This document shows, in pieces, positions 1 to 5,260 of a stretch of DNA of 5,260 nt; position 1 is the first letter of the stretch; each line of letters opens with the position of its first letter. The stretch spans positions 1 through 5,260 of the forward strand of contig DAOURC010000064.1 of assembly GCA_030625285.1 (NCBI GenBank). The letters run 5' to 3'. The translations under genes and the position numbers were made by a program. A model generated the notes under the pieces. It searched no databases and was not told the DNA's origin. It saw only the letters and a list, made by a program, of their open reading frames with translations. The stretch comes from Eubacteriales bacterium. GTDB lineage: Bacteria; Bacillota; Clostridia; Peptostreptococcales; Acidaminobacteraceae.

Positions 1-28
1 GATTTTAGAATTCTTAGTCATCGGATGA
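1..28 (+). other. Possible 3' end of an upstream gene (very short, uncertain)
   Basis: The frame starting at base 2 is open from the window edge and ends at TGA 26-28, reading ILEFLVIG. The frame starting at base 1 is also open and ends at TGA 40-42, overlapping the ATG at 39. Either could be the tail of an upstream gene placed directly before the sbcD remnant, which would make the remnant's ancestor a downstream member of an operon. Eight to thirteen codons are too few to identify a protein or choose a frame, so this is only a note that the edge is not obviously intergenic. Confidence 0.2.
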
Positions 29-74
29 AGAAGGAGAGATGATTTTGAAAATAATCCATACAGCTGATTGGCAT
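28..74 (+). repeat. 47-bp direct repeat, left copy (sbcD ribosome binding site and start)
   Basis: Bases 28-74 are identical to 1534-1580, a constant offset of 1506. The match covers the AAGGAGAG ribosome binding site and the first sbcD codons (to His of TADWH). It breaks down at 27 and 75 on the left and 1533 and 1581 on the right. Full identity, including third codon positions, suggests a recent shared origin by duplication and not two old diverged sbcD genes. The two copies lie in the same orientation on either side of the rpn gene. Confidence 0.95.
39..74 (+). pseudogene. sbcD: sbcD 5' fragment (truncated exonuclease subunit SbcD)
   Basis: The sequence keeps the ribosome binding site AAGGAGAG (31-38) and the SbcD N-terminus MILKIIHTADWH, including the Asp and His of the first metallophosphoesterase motif. 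Homology to the intact sbcD stops after base 74. Reading on in this frame gives about 15 unrelated residues and then TGA at 120-122, so at most a 27-residue peptide is made. All other nuclease motifs (GDIYDR, GNHD, GHLH) are missing, so it cannot be functional. As in the intact copy, translation may really begin at TTG 45, not ATG 39. The fragment abuts an sbcC tail in a different frame, which marks a deletion scar. Confidence 0.85.
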
Positions 75-156
75 TATTTTACATGTTCCGGAATTAAAAG
101 AAAGAATAGATGCTCAGTTTGAAGTGAGAGTTACAACTTCTGGAAGTACGACGTAA
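70..156 (+). pseudogene. sbcC: sbcC 3' fragment (C-terminal tail of SbcC ATPase)
   Basis: In the frame of base 70 the sequence reads GIILHVPELKERID and continues through FEVRV to a Gly-Ser-Thr-Thr end, with stop TAA at 154-156. This matches what I know of the extreme C-terminus of SbcC, where an Ile-Ser-His-Val segment with the conserved switch His is followed by ELKERI and a V-rich strand ending near Gly-Ser. Here the expected Ser is Leu (TTA, one change from TCA). There is no start codon, and the frame is offset from the sbcD fragment before it, so it is not translated as a fusion. A strong terminator 17 bases downstream fits the end of an operon. The sbcC end of the intact copy lies outside the window, so DNA-level identity cannot be tested here. 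Identification rests on the family pattern. Confidence 0.72.
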
Positions 157-173
157 TTTATAATTTAGAGATG

Positions 174-210
174 AAATACCGATAAAATTCTTCTTTATCG
201 GTATTTGTTT
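174..210 (+). terminator. Rho-independent terminator after the sbcDC remnant
   Basis: AAATACCGATAAA (174-186) pairs perfectly with TTTATCGGTATTT (194-206) around a 7-base loop, and GTTT follows. It lies 17 bases after the sbcC-like stop codon, where an operon terminator is expected, and separates the remnant from rpn. The T-tract is short, but the 13-bp stem is uninterrupted. The right arm is repeated exactly at 1429-1441 in the next terminator. Confidence 0.85.
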
Positions 211-358
211 GTAGTTGAGACAATCTTAAGATGAAATGAAAGGAATTTTTTTACTAATCAACTAATAAAAACTGCATAATTCACGGTGTGGTTAAATTTT
301 ATCGAGCTACGAAATGGAATACTTTGTTGAATATATTTATTCGCAAAATTCAGGAAGC

Positions 359-364
359 TATAAT
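359..364 (+). promoter_or_regulatory. Possible -10 element for the rpn gene
   Basis: A perfect TATAAT stands 61 bases before the rpn start codon, downstream of a terminator, so the gene needs its own promoter somewhere in 211-424. No good -35 box sits at the usual 16-18 base distance. The TTGAAT at 327-332 is 26 bases away, which is too far. In such AT-rich DNA a lone TATAAT is weak evidence. The rest of 211-358 shows nothing I can name. Confidence 0.35.
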
Positions 365-424
365 TATAGTGTAGTTAATACTGAGTATTTGGGGTAAAAT
401 AAAGAAAGAAGGTATTTAGGTTAA

Positions 425-1327
425 ATGGAGAGATTTAATCCGCTAAATGATTTTGTATTCAAGAAGATATTTGGAGAAAAGGAAAACAAGGATTTGCTTA
501 TAAGTCTGCTGAATTCGATTTTAGATCCATCGGACAGAGATAAACTCATTGATCTTGAAGTCATCGATGATCTAGAGCTTACAAAAGAAAGAGTAGATGA
601 CAAGACGGGAAGGCTGGACATAAAAGCAAAAACAAAATGCGGCATATTTATAAATATCGAGGTTCAACTTCAAAATCAAAAGGATTTCGAGAAAAGAACA
701 CTCTTTTACTGGGGAAAGATGTATGTCGGCAGTATAAAAATAGGTGAAGATTACAGAGATCTTCAAAAGGTCATAACAATAAACATCTTGGATTTTAGTT
801 ATCTTGACATAGAGGCATTTCATTCGAAATATCATCTGTGGGAGGATAATAGAAAAGACTTTTTATTGACTGATTTAGTGGAGATACATTTCATAGAAAT
901 GCCCAAGTTCAAGAAACTTCTTAGAAAGGATTTAGGGCATGATTCTCTTCAGAGATGGCTAAAGTTTTTTGATTTAACGATATCTGATAAGGAATTAAAG
1001 GAGATAACCAGTATGGATAAAAAGATTAAAAAGGCTGAAAAGAAGCTGGAATATTTAAGCCAAGATCCAGAATCGAGGGCGCTTTACGAAGCCAGGGAAG
1101 AATCGAGAATAGAGTACAATAGTTCTATAAGCTATGCAATGGATAAAGGAAGAGAAGAAGGAAAAAAAGCAGGAATTGAGGAAGGTATGGAAAAAGGCAT
1201 GGAAAAAGAGAAAGTAATAATCGCCATCAACGCACTTAAAAGAGATATTGATATAGATGTTGTTTGTGACATTACAGGGTTGACGATGGATGAAGTTCTG
1301 AAAATTAAAAGTAATTTGGAAAAGTGA
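425..1327 (+). CDS. Rpn family recombination-promoting nuclease / putative transposase (PD-(D/E)XK)
   Basis: This 300-residue protein belongs to the Rpn / PDDEXK_2 family, Mg-dependent DNA nucleases related to E. coli RpnA. Family members stimulate RecA-independent recombination, and some act in phage defence. The N-terminus (PLNDFVFKKIFG, residues 6-17, then a helix ending LLNSIL) is the family signature. The catalytic core is visible as Asp65 in GRLDIKA and Glu79-Val-Gln81 in NIEVQLQ. Residues 85-185 complete the nuclease domain. From about 197 comes a charged helical region with LEYLSQDPESRALYEAREE. A Gly/Glu-rich linker (GREEGKKAGIEEG, about 241-253) and a final helical domain (residues 265-300) follow. 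The start is supported by GAAGG at 408-412, 12 bases upstream and rather far, and by the family N-terminus. Length is normal and the frame intact. It stands alone between two terminators. Despite the name 'transposase', I see no terminal inverted repeats. An internal start at 1013 may produce a C-terminal protein. Confidence 0.93.
   Translation: MERFNPLNDFVFKKIFGEKENKDLLISLLNSILDPSDRDKLIDLEVIDDLELTKERVDDKTGRLDIKAKTKCGIFINIEVQLQNQKDFEKRTLFYWGKMYVGSIKIGEDYRDLQKVITINILDFSYLDIEAFHSKYHLWEDNRKDFLLTDLVEIHFIEMPKFKKLLRKDLGHDSLQRWLKFFDLTISDKELKEITSMDKKIKKAEKKLEYLSQDPESRALYEAREESRIEYNSSISYAMDKGREEGKKAGIEEGMEKGMEKEKVIIAINALKRDIDIDVVCDITGLTMDEVLKIKSNLEK
997..1003 (+). promoter_or_regulatory. Internal Shine-Dalgarno inside the rpn gene
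   Basis: AAAGGAG lies 9 bases before an in-frame ATG at 1013. It is a better match to the anti-Shine-Dalgarno sequence than the GAAGG before the full-length start. By spacing and strength it would be accepted as the ribosome binding site of an ordinary gene in this window. The coding sequence itself also demands some of these bases (Lys-Glu-Ile codons), so chance cannot be excluded. Confidence 0.55.
1013..1327 (+). CDS. Possible intragenic C-terminal Rpn product (RpnS-like, 104 aa)
   Basis: An in-frame ATG at codon 197 of the rpn gene, preceded by AAAGGAG with 9-base spacing, would start a 104-residue protein. It would hold only the region after the nuclease core: the charged LEYLSQDPESRALYEA helix, the Gly/Glu linker and the C-terminal domain. 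It lacks Asp65 and Glu79, so it would not be a nuclease. In E. coli, short RpnS proteins made from internal starts of rpn genes are reported to bind and inhibit the full-length nuclease, as an antitoxin encoded inside its toxin. I infer the same design here. A weaker candidate start is ATG 1187, after GAGGAAGG. No direct evidence of translation can be had from sequence. Confidence 0.45.
   Translation: MDKKIKKAEKKLEYLSQDPESRALYEAREESRIEYNSSISYAMDKGREEGKKAGIEEGMEKGMEKEKVIIAINALKRDIDIDVVCDITGLTMDEVLKIKSNLEK
1184..1207 (+). repeat. Tandem 12-bp repeat in the rpn tail
   Basis: Two 12-base units, GGTATGGAAAAA (1184-1195) and GGCATGGAAAAA (1196-1207), differ at one base and encode Gly-Met-Glu-Lys twice. 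The unit is a multiple of three, so slippage changes the linker length without breaking the frame. It lies in the Gly/Glu-rich linker that varies in length across Rpn proteins. Confidence 0.7.
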
Positions 1328-1412
1328 AATTATTTCTAAAGAAAGAAGCGGAAAGTTGGAAAGTTTCACTAACTATACATTTTAATTTATTAAGCAATTA
1401 AGAATTTCTACT

Positions 1413-1446
1413 GATACCGGCAATTAAATTTATCGGTATTTTTTTG
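1413..1446 (+). terminator. Rho-independent terminator after rpn
   Basis: GATACCGG (1413-1420) pairs with TCGGTATT (1433-1440), including two G-U pairs, around a 12-base loop, and five further T residues follow (1441-1445). It lies 85 bases after the rpn stop codon and separates rpn from sbcDC. The stem is weaker than that at 174-206, but the T-tract is better. Its right arm shares the 13 bases TTTATCGGTATTT with that terminator. Nothing recognisable lies between 1328 and 1412. Confidence 0.65.
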
Positions 1447-1511
1447 TGAATAATTATCATTTGTATAATATAGCATTTTATCCTTAAATGTTCCAAAATA
1501 AGAATTTGCTA

Positions 1512-1520
1512 TGGTAAAAT
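1512..1520 (+). promoter_or_regulatory. Probable extended -10 promoter of sbcDC
   Basis: TGGTAAAAT is an extended -10 element (TG, one base, TAAAAT) of the kind common in Bacillota. A weak -35 match, TTCCAA at 1491-1496, lies 18 bases upstream. Extended -10 promoters tolerate poor -35 boxes. Transcription would start near 1527, leaving a leader of about 20 bases before the ribosome binding site and start codon. That argues against translation from ATG 1527. Confidence 0.55.
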
Positions 1521-1533
1521 TTAATTATGATAA

Positions 1534-1580
1534 AAGAAGGAGAGATGATTTTGAAAATAATCCATACAGCTGATTGGCAT
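1534..1580 (+). repeat. 47-bp direct repeat, right copy (start of intact sbcD)
   Basis: This stretch is identical to 28-74. It contains the functional ribosome binding site and first codons of the intact sbcD. Homologous recombination with the left copy would delete 1506 bp, including the sbcC tail, both terminators, rpn and the sbcDC promoter. It would place the intact sbcD directly after whatever lies upstream of base 28. Confidence 0.95.
1537..1544 (+). promoter_or_regulatory. Ribosome binding site that decides the sbcD start
   Basis: AAGGAGAG is a strong Shine-Dalgarno. Measured from the end of AAGGAG (1542), ATG 1545 is only 2 bases away, too close for good initiation, while TTG 1551 is 8 bases away, which is ideal. 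ATG 1527 lies upstream of it. The site therefore favours TTG 1551. Confidence 0.75.
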
Positions 1581-2714
1581 ATAGGAAAATTAGTACATGG
1601 TTTACATATGACGGAAGATCAAGATTATTTATTAAAACAGTTTGTCAGGCTGGTAGATGAAGAAAAACCCGATGTTGTTGTTATTGCAGGGGATATATAT
1701 GATAGAACCATCCCTCCGGTTGAAGCGGTTGAATTGATGGATAAAATTTTGACGGAAATTCTTATTGAGTGTAAGACAAAAATCATTATGATTACAGGGA
1801 ATCACGACAGTTCGGATCGGGTTGGATTTGCAAATCAAATCCTTAGAAACCATGGACTTTACATAAGGACTGATTTAGAAAAAAGTATCGATCCAATAGT
1901 TATCAGTGATGAATTCGGGATTGTTAATTTCTATCCGATTCCTTTCATCGAACCTATTTTGGTGAGAAAACTATATGATGATGACAGTATCAAAACATTT
2001 GATGATTCGATGAAAGCTATCATGAAAGAAATTGATGGAGGAATCGACAAATCCGAAAGAAATATTTGTATAACTCATGGATTTGTCATAGGAACAGATA
2101 CCTTGGATACAAGTGAATCTGAAAGACCTTTGACTGTAGGTGGTTCGGATTATGTCAGCGCCGATTATTTCGATGTATTTGATTATGTTGCATTAGGACA
2201 TCTTCATGGACCACAAAAGGTAAAAAGTGAAAAAATCAGATACTCTGGATCGTTGATGAAGTATTCTTTTTCTGAGGCTCTTCAAAAAAAATCCGTTACC
2301 ATTGTCAATATGGATGAAAAAGGCGAAGCTGTAATCGAGCAAAGATATTTACAGCCGATTAGAGATATGAGAATCATCAAGGGGAATTTAAATGATCTTA
2401 TCGACGAGAGAGTTTACTCACAGAGCAATACCGATGACTATATCATGGCGATAATCACCGATGAAGGGGAACTTGTGGATCCTATATCGAAATTAAGGGC
2501 TGTATATCCGAATATACTGAAACTCTCGCGTGAATCAAACGACACTGATGACGACAATAGGACATCTGCTGGTAGTGATTTTTTAAAGAAAAACCCAGAT
2601 GAATTATTCGAGGAGTTTTATATGAACATCAGCAGTAAAGAATATACAAAAGAAAAAAAAGAAATAGTAGAAAATGTAGTCGATGAAATAAATTATTCTG
2701 AGAGGGTGAAGTAG
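1551..2714 (+). CDS. sbcD: Exonuclease subunit SbcD (Mre11-like nuclease)
   Basis: SbcD is the Mn-dependent nuclease of the SbcCD complex, which opens DNA hairpins, trims blocked double-strand ends and acts at stalled forks. The metallophosphoesterase motifs are all present. From a TTG start they are Asp8/His10 in HTADWHIG, Asp48 in GDIYDR, Asn84-His85-Asp86 in GNHDS, His176 in ITHGFV and His217/His219 in LGHLHGPQ. The C-terminal capping region ends with a typical PDELFEEFY segment. Length is 387 residues, normal for the family. I choose TTG 1551 because it gives MKIIHTADWH, the usual SbcD N-terminus, and correct spacing from AAGGAGAG. ATG 1545 and ATG 1527 are alternatives adding 2 and 8 residues. 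The stop codon directly abuts the sbcC start, so the two are co-transcribed and probably translationally coupled. A truncated copy of its 5' end lies at 28-74. Confidence 0.95.
   Translation: MKIIHTADWHIGKLVHGLHMTEDQDYLLKQFVRLVDEEKPDVVVIAGDIYDRTIPPVEAVELMDKILTEILIECKTKIIMITGNHDSSDRVGFANQILRNHGLYIRTDLEKSIDPIVISDEFGIVNFYPIPFIEPILVRKLYDDDSIKTFDDSMKAIMKEIDGGIDKSERNICITHGFVIGTDTLDTSESERPLTVGGSDYVSADYFDVFDYVALGHLHGPQKVKSEKIRYSGSLMKYSFSEALQKKSVTIVNMDEKGEAVIEQRYLQPIRDMRIIKGNLNDLIDERVYSQSNTDDYIMAIITDEGELVDPISKLRAVYPNILKLSRESNDTDDDNRTSAGSDFLKKNPDELFEEFYMNISSKEYTKEKKEIVENVVDEINYSERVK
2702..2708 (+). promoter_or_regulatory. Ribosome binding site of sbcC within the sbcD 3' end
   Basis: GAGGGTG lies 6 bases before ATG 2715 and is embedded in the last sbcD codons. 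With the sbcD stop (2712-2714) touching the sbcC start, ribosomes finishing sbcD can re-initiate on sbcC, which fits production of two subunits of one complex. Confidence 0.7.
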
Positions 2715-5260
2715 ATGAAACCATTAAAACTTACTATGAGTGCTTTTGGGCCGTATGCATCTACTGAATCTATTGATTTTACTGAACTTGGGCATCGTAA
2801 ATTATTTTTGATCACAGGACCTACAGGCAGTGGTAAAACCACCATATTCGATGCAATAAGCATTGCCATGTTCGGGGAGACCAGTGGCAATGTAAGGTCT
2901 GTCGAGAGCCTAAGAAGTCAATTTGCCCAGCCTCGAACATTGACTGAAATCAAGCTCGAGTTTATGCTGAGGGATGTTGAGTACACTATTCATAGAATTC
3001 CAAAGCAAATGAAATTAAAGGTTAGAGGCGATGGCTATAGCGAGCATAAACCAGAAGCGACTCTGATGTTTCATAAAAACGGAGAAGAAAAAATAATCAC
3101 CGGAATACGCTCTGTCAATGAAAAGATTGAAGAGATTATGGGGATAAATGCAGATCAATTCAGACAGATTATGATGATACCGCAGGGGGATTTCAGAAAA
3201 CTGCTGAATGAAGACTCTCAGGAGCGGGAAAAGGTATTGCAGAAATTATTCGATACTAAAATATACAATAAAGTTCAATATAGCTTGGATAATAAAGCCA
3301 AGGAATTATATGGAAGTATTAAAGATAATGAAAATATAAGAAATCATGATGTTTTAAAGCTTGAATACGACAAGGGTGAAAAGCTTGATTTTTTGATCAA
3401 TTCAGATGATCTGAATATTCCTGAAATAATCAAGAGTCTGGAAATGCAGACTGAAAATGATAACGGGAAAATAGGAATTTTTAAAACGCAAATCAGTAAT
3501 ATGGATTTGGATATTGAAGATTTAATGAAAAAAATAAATATTGCAAACAACAATAATCAATTGATCATCGATAAAGAAAAAATTCAAGATGAGATAGAGA
3601 AGGGCAAGATTCGTAAAGCTGAAATTGTAAAACTAGAAGAAACGGTCATAAACATTGAAAAGGCGAAATTGTTGGTGGAAAGCGAAAAAAATCATGAAGA
3701 TAGAAAGAAAGAATTGAATGAAAACAGCTTGGAGATTTTAAAAGTCGATGAAGAGATAAACAAAAATAATATAAATTTCACTAATATCGAGAAAGAATAT
3801 ATATTTGAGAATTCTGAAGAAAGGCGAAAGGAAAAAGAGGAACTGTCTAGGGAAATAGACAGGCTTATTGGTTATCAAGTCAAGGTCAAGGAATTGGAAA
3901 ACCTAAAAACTGCTATTGATAAAAAGTGCAATGAATTAAATGATATCGATAGTTCAAAAAAAAGAAATGAAGAGAATATAGGTAGCAACTTAGAGAAGAT
4001 AACAAACCTAAGGAAACTTAAAGATGAATCGATAAAGGCCAAAATAGATTTTGAGAAGCTAAAGAACGATATTGATAAAAGGGAAAATGAAAATAAAAAG
4101 ATGAAAGATGCGGTTGGTTTATATAATCGGTTGATTGATTATGAATCAAAAGAAAAACGAAGTTTGGAAGATTTCAAAAAAGATGAAAAACATCATGAAG
4201 AGTTAAAAATCAATTATAAGAAAATGAAGCTGAGTTTTATCATGAATCAGGCTGCAATCCTTGCAAAAGATTTGAATGAAGGGGATGCATGCCCTGTTTG
4301 CGGCTGTACGAGTCACGTCAAACTTGCTGAGTATACTGTTGATGCTGTCTCAGAAGATGAACTAAGTAAATTCGAGAAGGAATTGGAATCGTATAATGGT
4401 ATTGTAAACAGGAGTAGAGAAATCTATGTAAGGGTCAGTGAAGAAAAGAATCAATGCAAGATTAATTATGAAAAATCAATTGATTCAATAGATGGTCTTG
4501 CTGATTATGTATCTATCGAGAAAGTAAAAGAACTTTTAAATAATAAAGAAGATGAACTAGAGCGATTGAATGAGGAAAGAGAGAAACTGATTTCAATAAT
4601 TGATGAATCTAAAGGCATTGATGATCAAATAAAAGAATTGGAATCAATCAATGTGCAAAATGAAAAAGATAATAAAGAGCTCGAAAAATCTTATGATGCT
4701 TTATTGGCTGAGCAAATAGAGAAAAAGACCATTCTTAATCAGATTGTCATTGAAGTTCCAGAAGAACTTCATGATTATATTATTCTTTCCAGCAAAATAA
4801 AGAATAAAGAAATGCAAAGGGAATCTGAGAATCTAAAGATGGAGGAAACTACAAAGAAATTTAATGAATCAAAGGAAAAAAGGACTGTCCTCGGTACGAA
4901 AAAAGAGCATCTTGCTAAAGACAAAATGAGGATTCAAGAGGCAGTTGACATATCAAAATCAAATTTCGACAAGAAGCTTCAAGATGCGGAATTTGATAAT
5001 ATCGATCAATACTATATTCACAGGGACAACATTGACAAGCTAGGTAATTACAAGATTGAAATCAATGATTTCAATAAACGTTATACTGAGCTGAAAATAA
5101 AAGAATCTGATTTATCATTAAAGACCAAAGATTTAGTTGTTGAGGATATAAATAAATATAATATCGAGATTGTGAAAATTAAAGAAATACGTACTGAAGC
5201 AACTGGAAAACAAAATGCTCTTAATAACCGGGTTAAAAAAAATTCGGAATACAAAACTGA
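2715..5260 (+). CDS. sbcC: Exonuclease subunit SbcC (Rad50-like SMC ATPase), N-terminal 848 codons, runs off the window
   Basis: SbcC is the ATPase and scaffold partner of SbcD. ATP binding by its paired heads controls the nuclease, and long coiled coils join through a zinc hook. The N-terminus MKPLKLTMSAFGPYA is typical. Walker A is GPTGSGKT at residues 35-42, followed by FDAIS. The Q-loop is PQGDFRKLL at 156-164 (Gln157). Charged Lys/Glu-rich coiled coil runs roughly 190-515. The zinc hook is Cys526-Pro-Val-Cys529 with His534, and the returning coil runs from about 545 to the window edge. I translated the frame through and found no stop. The start ATG 2715 directly follows the sbcD stop and is served by GAGGGTG (2702-2708) inside sbcD. 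The signature motif, Walker B and switch His should lie beyond 5260, since full-length SbcC is usually about 1000-1200 residues. An extra Cys531 in the hook replaces the common Ser. Confidence 0.96.
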   Translation, partial: MKPLKLTMSAFGPYASTESIDFTELGHRKLFLITGPTGSGKTTIFDAISIAMFGETSGNVRSVESLRSQFAQPRTLTEIKLEFMLRDVEYTIHRIPKQMKLKVRGDGYSEHKPEATLMFHKNGEEKIITGIRSVNEKIEEIMGINADQFRQIMMIPQGDFRKLLNEDSQEREKVLQKLFDTKIYNKVQYSLDNKAKELYGSIKDNENIRNHDVLKLEYDKGEKLDFLINSDDLNIPEIIKSLEMQTENDNGKIGIFKTQISNMDLDIEDLMKKINIANNNNQLIIDKEKIQDEIEKGKIRKAEIVKLEETVINIEKAKLLVESEKNHEDRKKELNENSLEILKVDEEINKNNINFTNIEKEYIFENSEERRKEKEELSREIDRLIGYQVKVKELENLKTAIDKKCNELNDIDSSKKRNEENIGSNLEKITNLRKLKDESIKAKIDFEKLKNDIDKRENENKKMKDAVGLYNRLIDYESKEKRSLEDFKKDEKHHEELKINYKKMKLSFIMNQAAILAKDLNEGDACPVCGCTSHVKLAEYTVDAVSEDELSKFEKELESYNGIVNRSREIYVRVSEEKNQCKINYEKSIDSIDGLADYVSIEKVKELLNNKEDELERLNEEREKLISIIDESKGIDDQIKELESINVQNEKDNKELEKSYDALLAEQIEKKTILNQIVIEVPEELHDYIILSSKIKNKEMQRESENLKMEETTKKFNESKEKRTVLGTKKEHLAKDKMRIQEAVDISKSNFDKKLQDAEFDNIDQYYIHRDNIDKLGNYKIEINDFNKRYTELKIKESDLSLKTKDLVVEDINKYNIEIVKIKEIRTEATGKQNALNNRVKKNSEYKT

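Noticed and set aside
223..232. Perfect palindrome ATCTTAAGAT as an operator or stem
   Set aside because: Ten bases without loop or repeat partner in an AT-rich gap. This is expected by chance and has no clear position relative to a promoter.
720..785. ATG at 719 after GGGGAAAG inside rpn as another internal start
   Set aside because: The Shine-Dalgarno match is poor, and a start at codon 99 would cut the protein inside the nuclease fold, just after the catalytic residues, giving no coherent domain.
211..1446. The rpn gene as an insertion sequence, as the name 'putative transposase' would suggest
   Set aside because: No terminal inverted repeats or short target duplications are visible around the gene. 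The flanking 47-bp repeats are sbcD sequence and the gene has ordinary Rpn nuclease features.
1464..1469. TATAAT as an alternative -10 of the sbcDC promoter
   Set aside because: The only segment at proper spacing is TTTTTG in the terminator T-tract, a poor -35. The extended -10 at 1512-1520 is closer and better placed, though a secondary promoter is possible.
1527..1550. ATG 1527 as the sbcD start
   Set aside because: It lies upstream of the AAGGAGAG ribosome binding site and near the inferred transcription start, and it adds residues (MIKEGE) that read through the Shine-Dalgarno itself.
421..3553. Minus-strand open frames opposite rpn, sbcD and sbcC (65-104 codons)
   Set aside because: All overlap well-supported + strand genes, lack family patterns and look like low-complexity Phe/Ser/Leu-rich shadows of AT-rich coding DNA.

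Overview
The window is AT-rich, with strong AAGGAG-type ribosome binding sites, a probable TTG start and short Rho-independent terminators. This points to a low-GC Bacillota, most likely Clostridia-like. I cannot name the species from the sequence alone.

Layout, left to right, all on the + strand. (1) Positions 1-156 hold the wreck of an sbcDC operon: the ribosome binding site and first codons of sbcD are joined almost directly to what looks like the last 28 codons of sbcC. A perfect 13-bp stem terminator follows at 174-210. (2) Positions 425-1327 hold an intact Rpn-family PD-(D/E)XK nuclease gene (recombination-promoting nuclease, often labelled 'putative transposase'), with a weak terminator after it at 1413-1446. 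A strong Shine-Dalgarno and in-frame ATG inside this gene (1013) could give a separate 104-residue C-terminal protein. This matches the intragenic-antitoxin arrangement described for E. coli Rpn systems. (3) A likely extended -10 promoter at 1512-1520 leads into an intact sbcD (to 2714). It is followed with zero spacing by sbcC (from 2715), which is open to the window edge and lacks its C-terminal ATPase half.

SbcD (Mre11-like nuclease) and SbcC (Rad50-like ATPase with zinc hook) form one complex that cleaves hairpins and processes DNA ends. The Rpn nuclease sits between the dead and the living copy of that operon. The first 47 bp of the two copies (28-74 and 1534-1580) are identical and form direct repeats around the rpn gene. 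This suggests a recent duplication followed by a near-total internal deletion of the first copy. Recombination between the repeats would remove a 1506-bp unit carrying rpn and leave a single intact sbcD.

No RNA genes, CRISPR arrays or insertion-sequence ends were seen. No gene-free stretch exceeds 300 bases. The longest, 157-424, holds the first terminator and a possible rpn promoter.
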